This document shows, one piece after another, positions 51,701 through 60,987 of a stretch of 64,000 nt of DNA. Location: assembly GCA_016785225.1 (NCBI GenBank), contig JAFBJZ010000377.1, positions 2,914,001-2,978,000 of the forward strand. The letters run 5' to 3'. The position numbers were made by a program, and so were the translations under genes. Position 1 is the stretch's first letter. Each line of letters begins with the position of its first letter. Source of the stretch: Psettodes erumei. Its lineage: Eukaryota; Chordata; Actinopteri; Pleuronectiformes; Psettodidae. A model generated the notes under the pieces. It did no database searches and was not told the origin of the DNA. It saw nothing but the letters and a program-made list of their open reading frames with translations.

Positions 51701-53335
51701 CAGATGGAGAAATGTTAGAGGAAGAATACTGCCACAGTGTCCCTGGGCAAGGCACTTACTCCTTTCCCTACTGCAGCTGGGAGCATATGGGGCCGTGTGT
51801 GTAAATGTGTGCACGTGAAACAGAACATTTCGCTCAGTCAACCTCCCTCTTTACAAAGTTGCAGTTAAAATGTACAGGAACCAGAACCAGTGACAAAAAG
51901 CCGACCATGAACAAAACACCGTGAATCACAAAAACAACATTTACGCTGCAACAACACGGCAACAAATACCTTTGAAAGGCTTCATGGATGCTCACGCACA
52001 CGTCACCTGGATCGCGTTTCCGGTGTTCATTTGTAGGGGTGGGGCCGGTGCAGGCATTTGGTCTTGGCTCTCTTTGAAAGTCCGACCCGGATCGGCCGTG
52101 TGCACGTTCTCAGAGGCTCCAGTCTCTTGTGCTGCTCTGGAGGTCCAACAGTACCATGTGAAAACACAAAAACAGCGCATTATGATTCAGTCTTGCGCGC
52201 CTGCTAACACTGAAGCTTGTGCACTGTAACTCACATCAGCAGCATCATTAGGGACTTCATCCTGTGCTCTGCATCTAACGCCGGGTATGGATTTGTTTTG
52301 GGCCCAAAGCCCCACGGAGCCTCTGGGCTTTTCTTTCCCGTGAATGGTTCGCCACACAGAGCCACTGATTAGTTTTTACTGATGCGACTCAGTGTTTCCC
52401 CTCACGCTGACAAGGTGAACACGTCCGACTCCGGGTAGGTCGTTTGCACAACCGACGCGCCCCTCAAATATTCAGCCTACTTAGCCCGCAGCGGACACAC
52501 TTGGGTTCATAATGCAGTGGAAGACCGGCACAATGAGGAGGAAGGAAAGCGTAACGGCGGATGAAGCAGGCTTATGTGCTAACGCTGTGTACTTCTATGT
52601 TCACAGTGTTTGTCTCTTTTTTGATGTTTTCTGTTTTTCATTTCCAGTTTTTATGCGACTGCACAGTAAGAAATAAAATCTAAATGAATTATAATCAGTC
52701 TAAAAACATCACTGACTGACCTTTCCCACTGCCAAAATGCCATTATAATATATAAATACGTTATGACATCTCAAACGATTCTGCGTCTGTTCTTTTTTAA
52801 ACTTTGAAACAAATATGGCTCTCGTGATTTCATCAACAAAACGCTCGGGGGCTTTTCAGCCTTTTGTGTGCCATCGCAACATGAAACTCACTGTGGCTCG
52901 GTTGGTCCAAGACAAGTGGGCACTCGAAGGACGGAGACCAGATTTTCCTTCTCTGCTCCGTCTCCCGGGGCTCTGAAAGTAACACACTGACAGTCAGAGG
53001 TAGCCAGGAAGGACGCGCTAATTCATCTCATTTGTTGCCCTGTTTATCCTTAAACAGTGATTTTGCATGCACGGCAGTGTTCTCCAACTCCACTGCAGTT
53101 TTCTGAAGGAAAGGGAAATGAATATTTGAACATTCGTGAGGGGAAACTGTGGCAGTTTAAAAAGACAAATCAATAAAAAGTAATTGTATTTCCTCACTGA
53201 ATTAACCAAGCTGACCTTGGAAAGTCTATCTCCTACCACTGTGGAAAAAAAACAGTGTCAATCATAGAAACCAGGAAACAATGGAATAAAGAATTTCACT
53301 TAATTTTTCCCCACTTGTCATTTAATGGCTAAAAC
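48731..53335. other. Gene-free sequence downstream of the minus-strand gene
   Basis: AT-rich at 51,530-51,670 with several TAAATA repeats, and one repeat fragment at 51,728. Otherwise unique. No gene, terminator or RNA gene is recognised. Confidence 0.35.
51728..51825 (+). repeat. Degenerate fragment of a common fish repeat
   Basis: CAGTGTCCCTGGGCAAGGCACTTACTCC followed by a GTGTGTGTAAATGTGTG stretch resembles the widespread motif GTGTCCTTGGGCAAGACACTT...TGAATGTGTGTGAATG. No promoter box or tail is identifiable, so the family is unassigned. Confidence 0.4.
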
Positions 53336-53341
53336 TTTATT
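53336..53341 (-). terminator. Polyadenylation signal AATAAA
   Basis: A canonical AATAAA (TTTATT on the plus strand) lies 45-50 nt downstream of the stop at 53,386. It gives a very short 3' UTR, with cleavage expected near 53,310-53,320. Confidence 0.6.
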
Positions 53342-53385
53342 GTGCTTCTGAAGACATTTTCTGTCTTCAGGCTAGTTTCCCGTCA

Positions 53386-53615
53386 TTACCAACAGTGATT
53401 ATGGAGACTTGGCTTGGACGATGGACAAAAATACTGAATTAGAAGACTCCCTGCACCTCGGTGTGTCTCTGCAGCCTGCGCGGTGTGCGCGGCTGTTTCC
53501 TGGCACGCGTGGCTGCCAAGGGGCACCTCTTGCTCGCCGCCACAGCTGCCAGTGGTACAAGAAACCACTGGATCCTCTCCAGACACGTCCAGGCCGGTGT
53601 CTTCATCAGCATCGT
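53386..53615 (-). CDS. Final coding exon of the same gene (about 75 residues plus stop)
   Basis: A textbook acceptor (a run of pyrimidines then TTTCTTCAG) ends at 53,616. The exon starts with AC, which completes a GAC codon with the G left by the donor at 53,821, so the frame is kept across a 205-bp intron. The joined sequence continues Ser-rich and acidic (D-D-A-D-E-D) into a Gly/Thr/Ala-rich stretch. It ends with L-L-I-Q-Y-F-C-P-S-S-K-P a few residues before the stop at 53,388-53,386. The hydrophobic Leu-x-x-Tyr-Phe arrangement resembles a degenerate PCNA-binding (PIP) box, but the leading Gln is Gly, so I treat it only as a possibility. Total protein length would be about 1,041 residues. 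Confidence 0.75.
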
Positions 53616-53820
53616 CTGAAGAAATAGACATAAAGAAAACTCGCTGACAGCTTGGTCTTTGACCTCGTGGTCATGGAAGCCTGAAATAAGTATTTGCCTT
53701 TGATTTTCAGTTTTCAGATCTCAGTTTAGCTCACGAATGCTTTTATACAAAGTTTTATACATTCTTTGACCAATGACATTAAATGCCTGGATCAACTTGA
53801 ATCATTTTATTTCCAGCTAC
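53616..53820 (-). other. Intron (205 bp) between the two coding exons
   Basis: Bounded by GTAGCT at the donor and a strong polypyrimidine-CAG at the acceptor; phase 1. Its short length is typical of compact fish genes. If it were retained, translation would end four codons later at the in-frame TAA at 53,809-53,807. Confidence 0.72.
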
Positions 53821-56716
53821 CTGATGATGTGTCTCTGAGATGGTCTTTGCAGTTTGAGGCGTCGCTCACCAAGGCTCCAGGTGGATCGCGGCGCTGCTCT
53901 GGTGACGACTTTCTACTGTCTCTTGCCAAATCATTCGTGCTGATGTCAAAAAACAAGTTCAGCTCCTTCATGACCAGGTTGAACACTCTTTTCATCTCAA
54001 ACTCAGAGTGGGTGTTCACATCGGATGGACTGGCACTCTCCTCCTGTACGCGCTCACGGGCCGACTCACAGTTAGGCTTTTGCTCTGTCCACGCGAGAGC
54101 GATAATATCTGATTTTGCAATAAAGCTTGCGAGATCGTCACTGAGGGCATTGCTGCTTAAAAAATCATCTACCATGTTCTCAATGTCACCCTCAAATCTT
54201 CCCACTTCCTCCTCCGCTTCCTGAGTCTTCGCTTGGCTGTCACTCACTGGCTTGGAGCGGGAAAGCTGCCGCTCTGATGTTTTCAACAGTTGCCGGGCCA
54301 AGCTGGTGAGGAGAGGGCTGCCGTCGAGGCCGGCGGCCTCGCTGTCGTCATCATCTGGTGAGAGCCGGATCTTTTCGAAAGTGTCAAAACCCCCTGCCAC
54401 CGGGTCACAGAAAGTGAGGGCAGATGGCAGCGGGGCAGATCTGTCATTGCACTGCGGGGCTGTGAGGTAACTGTTTTGTGAATGGTTTACATCATGCATG
54501 CATGGCACAACTGCATCACTTGTTGCGGTGAACGTAAAGGCTGAAAGGTCATCTTTATTTTCAACCATATCAGGGAAACAACCGAGCTCGTTTCCTTGTT
54601 CGTGTTGACTACCTCCTCTTAATTTATCACCACCTGTCCATTCACTGACACATTGGGTCGTGTCTGTTCTGTACTTTTTTTGTTGCTGCAGATCCTCCTC
54701 GGTTTTCATGTCTTCACCGGCATTTGCCTTTTCTTTTCGTTCCCGTTCTTCAGTTGTCTCTTCATCTTCGCTGAGTGATAACCTGCTGTCACATTCGCCG
54801 ATCTCTCCCTCTGTCCAGTCACTGATGTAAGTGACACAAGTGTCTTTGTGTTTTTCATTCAGTTGCAGAAGTTCGTCCTCTGACTCTATTGCTTTCTCCA
54901 CGTTCCAAAGTTCATTTGATATCATTTGTTGCTCAAAACTTGCCATGGCTTCTTTGTCTTTTATCGCAGTTGTCCTGTCCGTTCTGGCTATTTCAGTCTG
55001 TGAATATTCATCCTCTTCTGACACCAGGTGGTCAAGACTGACAGGAAAACAGTCGGACTGATCCTGCTCTTTCTGCTCATGTCTCACAGGAGTAAGACTT
55101 TCTTGTCCTCCGTCCCCAGCAGGAGGAGGATTTGCCGGCCCATGTGGACTGCTGCTGGGACTGGATTCCCAGTGACAGCCGACGCGAGTCGTACCTTGCG
55201 TCTTGTTGACGGGGATGGAACAAGCCGGCGGTTGTTCGTATGATTGACATGACTCCGCTCTTTCGTCTGGGCACTGCTGTGTTGCGCTTTGGTGATTAAA
55301 CTGAGCTGAAACCTCATGTGTCGGCCTGACGTCAGAACACAACGGAGGAGGTGTTTCTGTTTCGCCAACTTCTACTGATGGAGATAATTTTAAACCTGCA
55401 TCACATTCTGAGTTACAGCGCTTCTCTTCAGCCTCCCAGTCAGTTTCACTCAAGATTGCAGGGTCAATTACACTGAAAGGGCCTGGATTATTATCTCCTT
55501 TGGCGGGCTCTTGACTGATTCTTGCAGGCATTGGAGTCTCTGTTGTGTGATCAGCCTTCTCACTCCTGGCTTTGGCTGTCATCTTGCCAGCAGTACGCTC
55601 TCCATTTGCCCCACAGAAGTCATCAACTTCAACACTCACGTTCTCAGCTGCAGTATTTCTGGCTAATACCACATCATACGAAACAGTCGATACCTGGGAG
55701 GGGATCGAGTGTTTGCTCGTGCCGTTCTCATTAACGTGGCCTTTTGTCTCCCCATCACAGGCAGCAGCTTCTTCACTCTCACAAATCTGCAATTCAGATA
55801 TTTTTTCCTCATTTTTTACACCTCCTGCCAAGTTCCCAGAGGGGTCCTCTCCAGGGTTTGGGTGAAATGATTTAGAGTCTGCATAATCACTGGGAGATAT
55901 GTGACTGTTAGCCTCTTCCGCTCCCTTACTGAAAAGAATATTCTCTCTGAATCCAAGCTTGTCCCTCTGCTGATTGCTCGCTTTGACTTCGGCAGATTGG
56001 CTCCATGTATTACAGAAACTTGCCTCACACAGAGCCTCTGCATGAGTGCAATCAGACTGACATCTGACCTGCTCATCACTTGAACTAAGGTTGAGTGCAG
56101 GGATTTCACGGACATTATTTTGCACCTGTCTCCCATCTTCCTCATTTCCAGAAGGAAGGCGGCTTCTACCATGGGCCTCGTCTTCAAGTGATTTCCCCAG
56201 TCGTTTGCAATCAGGATGACTTGATGTGTCAGCGCTGGCATCTCTGGAAGTGTGAGACTCTGCTAATGCCCTACCTGCATCGTCTGGGGGGTACGAGCTG
56301 AGCTTGTCAGTTTCAGTAAGCGGAGTCTGCTCATCTTTCCCCCGATGTAGGAGGTGACTCTCAGCAGTGGTAACACAGACTTTAGACAATCCTGTATGCG
56401 AACTGTGTGAAGCACTCATTTTACTAATAGTGGTGACAATTAATTTAGCGTCTTGTGTTTGCTGATGAGGTTTTTCATTTTGAATATCTCCACTCCCAGC
56501 TGTGCATGTTAGTACCACATTCTTCTGCGGGGTGTTTTCTAATGATGGGGAGCCAAATGTTTTCTGAAATGTCAAAAGCTTTGGAATGTCAAATCTCCTT
56601 TTCCCGCTGTGGTTGTCGGTCATTGTGCAATCCGTCCTCAGCCGTTTTGGGGAGAGTGGTGACGTAAGCTGTCTCTCTGCTTGTGGACCGATTGCTTTAG
56701 GTGCGACTTTATCCAT
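53821..56716 (-). CDS. Large coding exon of an unrecognised acidic, E2F-promoted protein (residues 1-965 plus first base of codon 966)
   Basis: An open frame of 969 codons is far beyond chance here, and its start has a strong context (A at -3, G at +4). I do not recognise the family. The N-terminus has a CDK-type site S-P-K-R at residues 22-25 overlapping a basic patch (residues 24-27) and a second patch K-R-R at 39-41, which would suit nuclear import. Residues 60-840 are Ser/Glu/Asp/Thr-rich with no predicted fold. Two related short motifs carry Ser-Asp/Glu-Trp-Thr-x-Gly (Trp634 and Trp693). Two amphipathic, probably helical segments lie at about 845-880 and 906-926. The frame reads into a stop at 53,807, but an ATCAG/GTAGCT donor at 53,821/53,820 precedes it and joins in phase 1 to the exon at 53,615. 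Upstream, an acceptor at 56,731-56,730 follows a pyrimidine-rich run. No catalytic domain, zinc finger or membrane segment is visible. Rapidly evolving genome-maintenance or mitotic proteins look like this, but that is inference. Confidence 0.85.
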
Positions 56717-56729
56717 TTTCTTCTATCTA
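56717..56729 (-). other. 5' UTR part of the large coding exon
   Basis: An acceptor ending TTTGTGGTTTAG (AG at 56,731-56,730) precedes the start codon by 13 nt. A TAG three bases further on is an alternative acceptor. The pyrimidine run upstream supports splicing here rather than a start of transcription. Confidence 0.5.
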
Positions 56730-56975
56730 CTAAACCACAAACAGAAATGGCTTGAGAGTGAGCACAAAAGCAGAAACCCGCATCACGTCAATGAATGTAT
56801 ATTTCTATAAACATTATTCCACATTTAAAGAAGACTTCTCAGACTGGACTGAGTCAAGCTAGTGATTTTAAAAAATGGGTTGGTGATAGTCTTGTTCAAC
56901 CTATTACTGTAGTCTACATGCCCATTCATATTACCATATTATATTCTTTGTTGTATATAGGCTACAGTAACTCAC
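56730..56975 (-). other. Putative intron in the 5' UTR
   Basis: This 246-bp AT-rich stretch lies between the donor at 56,975 and the acceptor at 56,730. I see no repeat or other signal in it. Confidence 0.42.
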
Positions 56976-57029
56976 CTTACAGACAAACCTGCAGTTCAAA
57001 ACACATGGACGTAATCTCGCAATGAACCT
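56976..57029 (-). other. Putative internal non-coding exon (54 nt) with a complete upstream ORF
   Basis: On the minus strand an acceptor (CGTCCTCTATTTCAG) is followed after exactly 54 nt by an excellent donor, AAG/GTGAGTTA. Such a close pair of strong sites between the promoter and the coding exon suggests a 5' UTR exon. It contains a 9-codon ORF starting at 57,006 in a weak context; its TAA (56,979-56,977) sits one base before the exon end. Transcript data would settle whether the exon is used. Confidence 0.5.
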
Positions 57030-58227
57030 CTGAAATAGAGGACGTAACAACATAATATTCAGTGAATGGATTTCCTAACAGCTTGTTACACAGCATGATG
57101 CTGATTTACTGTACAGAACACAGAAATGATTCTATAGCACAGTCACTGTTCTGCTGCTTCCCCATTTTAACTCTCCCCATTACGAACGAACCGTTGTGAA
57201 TCACTTTCTGACAATGCTAAGTTTGTTACCATGAAAACAACAAGGCATTTTTCACAGAAAATGACCTGACATAGTGGGAAAAGCACAGGAAACAATACCA
57301 TTTAATAAACTAAAGGACAGTTTATGATGACATCAGCACCAGTATGTCAGGACAGCGTGGCAGCCTGCAAACACATTACCTGAAACCAAAGTAATTCATT
57401 AATAATTACCTTTAGGATTTACTCCTGTGCTTTTCCCACATGCTAAAATGTCTTCTGTGGAAAAGGCTTGTCTTACCCTCATGCAAATTAGCTAAAAATA
57501 AGAAAGAAGAGTTTTAGGATGTTGGCATTAAACATATGACCTACCACATCTGTGACATGGCAGACCATTCTGTCACAAACATTTAGAAATGTTCAGACAC
57601 AAAGGAGATGAACATTGCAGGGACATTTTTCAAATATCAAGCGCCCTGCAGTACATTACAGTGCAAATGTACCAATAACACAGATACAATTCAAGTTATC
57701 CCTCTGTATTCCATGTAAGAGTGCGCTACAATTCACTATGAAATTCTCTTCTGAGTTTTAAAAAAACGATTATAAATGGTATACTGGCTAACTTGTGTCA
57801 CTGGTAAATATGACCAGCTAGCCTCCTTTAGTTGGCTATGGTTTGCAAGGGAAAAATCCTTAAAGTAATCTGGCTGCTAACATTAGCTTTCTTTGGTACT
57901 TGTATGACGACAGATAGCTTTAGCCAGTTAGCTAGGAAGAACAAGAGTACAAATTGCCAAACACAAATTAACTGTTTTTTCAGAGACGAAAACTACAATT
58001 TTAACTATCCAATACTTACCCCCAAAAAGTGTGACGTGCTATTTTCAATGTATTAAATATAATGACTTTGGCAGTACATCATTGTGAATCTTACAAAAGC
58101 AGCTAGCTTATGGGGTAACTCAGTGTAAGTAAATGCTACATTCGCAAAATCATTCTTTCATCTATTCGCAAGGACACTACTTTTACGTCTTTATCCATTT
58201 ATTACTAGTTATTGACAAGTTACTCAC
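57030..58227 (-). other. Putative first intron of the minus-strand gene
   Basis: About 1.2 kb, AT-rich, bounded by the GTGAGTAAC donor at 58,227 and the acceptor at 57,031-57,030. It includes an ATGCAAAT octamer at 57,481-57,488. The ORF at 57,832-58,056 on the plus strand has no recognisable content and I take it as chance. I see no transposon in it. Confidence 0.45.
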
Positions 58228-58320
58228 CGTGTAGTACCAGTTAGTTAAGCATTAAATCTGTCAGACCCAGCAGGTTAGTTTGGGTTCAGTTCTGTAGTTT
58301 TCCTTTATCCGAAAGAAGAA
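58228..58320 (-). other. Putative non-coding first exon of the minus-strand gene
   Basis: The minus strand has the strong donor ACACG/GTGAGTAA with exon end at 58,228. The E2F sites immediately upstream (58,327-58,355) put the likely transcription start around 58,300-58,325, so the upper boundary is approximate. No ATG opening a long frame is present. Confidence 0.5.
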
Positions 58321-58325
58321 AAAGC

Positions 58326-58356
58326 TTTTCCCGCGATCCTGTGGTTGGCGCGAAAA
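58326..58356. promoter_or_regulatory. Paired E2F sites in a bidirectional promoter
   Basis: Two perfect matches to the E2F consensus TTTSSCGC lie 13 bp apart: TTTCCCGC at 58,327-58,334 on the plus strand, and TTTCGCGC on the minus strand at 58,355-58,348. They sit just upstream of the inferred minus-strand first exon and 100-200 bp upstream of the plus-strand 5' UTR-like block. E2F sites at this location are characteristic of genes induced at G1/S. No TATA box is evident. Confidence 0.65.
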
Positions 58357-58479
58357 GGAGAAAATGGCTTCCCTCTATGTTATAGGTTTGGCTAACTTGA
58401 AACATTGTAAGGCTTTGAGCTGAAGTAGAGCACACGTTTTGGTTTACGTGCGATGTGTAAAGGCAAGTAGTTCAACATT

Positions 58480-58554
58480 AATATGAAATCCGAAAACCGG
58501 TGTTTGCCGTATATGCAGTCTTTACTTTTCTTTATTGATGGCAGCTCCAAACGC

Positions 58555-58585
<31 letters not shown>

Positions 58586-58918
58586 CGCACCGCTCCCTCG
58601 CCCTCCCTCCCTCCCCCCCTCAGTATCTGCGTCCTCCTCTCACAGCCCTGGCAGCAGTGTGCGTTCAGCAGCAGCAGCAGCATCCCCCGGACCCGCACCG
58701 CTCACTTTCTGTCGAGGCAGACTTTTCTCTTCACAAAACCACAACCGAGTTAAACTAAACACACAAAAGAAATCTTAGGCTGCAAGTTGCTCGACAGAGG
58801 AGCGGGTTTTTTTAGACGTCTGAACCGCTTGTTTCCCCCTCCCCGTCTTCGCAGGTTTTTTTCCGACCACTCCACACATCGGACCGGACTTCTCCCGTTC
58901 ACTCCGCACTCCAGCAAG
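58480..58918 (+). other. Putative 5' untranslated exon(s) of a divergent plus-strand gene
   Basis: This block is GC-richer than its surroundings, with a (GA)n run at 58,554-58,579, a CT-rich tract and (CAG)5 at 58,666-58,680. It ends at a good donor, CAAG/GTAGGA (exon end 58,918). A strong acceptor (CCCCTCCCCGTCTTCGCAG, AG at 58,853-58,854) inside it could split off a 64-nt exon at 58,855-58,918. Short frames across it read through the GA repeat and look non-coding. The gene's coding exons would lie beyond the window, so I cannot name it. Confidence 0.42.
58554..58579 (+). repeat. (GA)n microsatellite in the putative plus-strand 5' UTR
   Basis: Thirteen GA units, uninterrupted until GACAGAGAC. 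Confidence 0.9.
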
Positions 58919-59470
58919 GTAGGATGGAGAATGTGTTGACGATGCATGATGGAATCAAATGGAATTTATTCGCTAAGTGACTTCGGGGTATTAATGTCTT
59001 ATTTATGTATGGGAGCATCCTTTTGGGTAGATGAGGCTCAGTCGTGTGTTTGTTGGGTTAAGTCTTTATTGATGAGGGGCAAATCACAGTTAGGGCGCAG
59101 AGCAGTTATCACTGTTGCCTCCGCAGCTGCTTTATCGATCCCTCGTGCTATTTTAACGTTTTGCACACAAACACGAAACACTCATCAACATGAGACGTCC
59201 ATGGTCTGCCCTGGTTGGGCTTACTCTCTCTCTTTCTCTCTCTCATACACACACACCATAGGGTTCTATTCATCAGCAAAGTGAAAAGATAGAGACAAAT
59301 TAGCATGGTAGCAGTTCAGTACAGTACAGCCTGTTATTGGTATTTGATATTTGGCAATCATAATTGTGACTTTGCTTTGGGGTGGCTTGGTACAGCACGG
59401 CACAATGTGGTCTGGTGTATCCTGTCTTAGTTTGGCACTGGTGCCGATGTTGCAAGGGCGTGTGTCACTA

Positions 59471-59495
59471 TGTGTGTGTGTGTGTGTGTGTGTGT
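59471..59495 (+). repeat. (TG)n microsatellite
   Basis: Twelve TG units. Confidence 0.92.
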
Positions 59496-59666
59496 TTGGA
59501 GAAGGTGTGGGTGTGGTGTGTCTCTTCACCCACATCATCCTCGGTGGGGAGCTGATTTTTTTTTATTCGGCAAATCTACGCAGGCATGACCACATCTCAT
59601 CAAGCATCATCCAGTAGCCCCCAACCCCCACTCCACCCCCGTGCCACCTCTCCTGCACACGTGCTC

Positions 59667-59689
59667 GCACACACACACACACACACACA
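59667..59689 (+). repeat. (CA)n microsatellite
   Basis: Eleven CA units. Confidence 0.92.
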
Positions 59690-60560
59690 TTTCTAGACAA
59701 TAAAGACAGTGGAGTCACAGGCAGTCTACTAGATTTGCCAGAATCAGAGCCTGAAACTGCCGCGTCCTATCTGGATGGTGACTCTTTGGGCCGGGGCTGT
59801 GCCTGCCTCTCAAGGTCATCCCCCTGTTGGCAAATGATGGTGAAGGGACAGTGTTACATAATAGCCTGTGGCCTGGCCCGGAGGCAGGTCTGCTGTTTGG
59901 TGAAGGACTGTAAAATTACTCATCTGACAACATGTCTCTGCATCAGTCTGTACATGTGTGCTAATGTGTGACTACAGCTGTGTTTTTTTTTTGTATTCCC
60001 TTCTGGCTGTGACAAGGTCCCAGCAGACTAGGAGACAAAGGGCTATGACTCAGGTTTAGAGACAGCCTGGTGCTCTGCTCTGCATTGCACTGCAGACTGA
60101 CCCAGGGTGTCTTGCACCCAGCCTCGGCCCCTCTCCCTAAAATAGGGCACTGACATTTGTGGATTATGCACCAACTATCTTTTTTTGTACATGTGAGTAA
60201 CTGGTGCAAAAGGCGTGCATAAAATTAAAAAGAGCTAATGGGGGGTGCGTTCAGTGAGTGTCACGCCTCGGCATCCGTCTCAGATCACACCCTGATCACT
60301 TTCATATCACTTCCCCTGCATTCCTCCTCCTTGTTTACTGCCGGTGCACTTTTCACCATCATCACATTTGTTGGCCGCTTGACAAGCGATGGAGCGATTG
60401 CTGAGTGGAGGGACGCTGTTCAGTCATCTTACATTTAACAGCCTCTATTGCACTGCAGGGTTGGCGAGGGAGTGACAGGGCTCCTGTAGGCAGATTACAG
60501 TGGAGACGATAACAGGAGAATGAAAAGTATGGACAAGACAAATGTGACCAGACATCTTGG

Positions 60561-60600
60561 GTGTGTGTGTGTGTGTGTGGTGGTGGTGGTGGTGGGGGGG
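60561..60600 (+). repeat. (TG)n-(TGG)n compound microsatellite
   Basis: About nine GT units run directly into five GGT units and a poly-G run. Confidence 0.92.
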
Positions 60601-60966
60601 TGTCATCGTCACATACAGACACAAAGTGAGGGTTGTTAACACAGATGTTTCAAACTGTGAAGGAAGATGGTGTTTTGAAATTTGCTCCAACATACCATGG
60701 CCACTTTAAGGGTGGTGCAGCTGCAGGTTTTTCTATAAAGCTTGAGGATGGGGCGGTATGAAAAAAATGTGTCATTTATTGAAGTGTGATGGCCTTTTTC
60801 ACACACAATAAATGTATCACTAAAGATAAATCCTTCCCCCCATGGAATAAAAGGAATTGCATCTTATTATACAAGCTGTTTTTTTTTTTTAGCAGTAAGG
60901 CCCAGGTATAATACTTTAGAATGTGGAAAAATAGCTCACGATGCGGGGAAGAGCTCGGCCAGCAGC

Positions 60967-60987
60967 GCACACACACACACACACACA
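60967..60987 (+). repeat. (CA)n microsatellite
   Basis: About ten CA units. Confidence 0.9.

Noticed and set aside
53807..53820. Stop codon reached by the large frame as the true C-terminus
   Set aside because: A donor four codons earlier joins in phase to an exon with an excellent acceptor, its own stop and a polyadenylation signal.
53766..54224. 152-codon plus-strand frame opposite the large exon
   Set aside because: Antisense shadow of the real minus-strand coding exon; its composition mirrors that strand.
58483..58758. Frames through the (GA)n repeat near the divergent promoter
   Set aside because: Arg/Glu repeats come from the microsatellite. The region is better explained as a 5' UTR.
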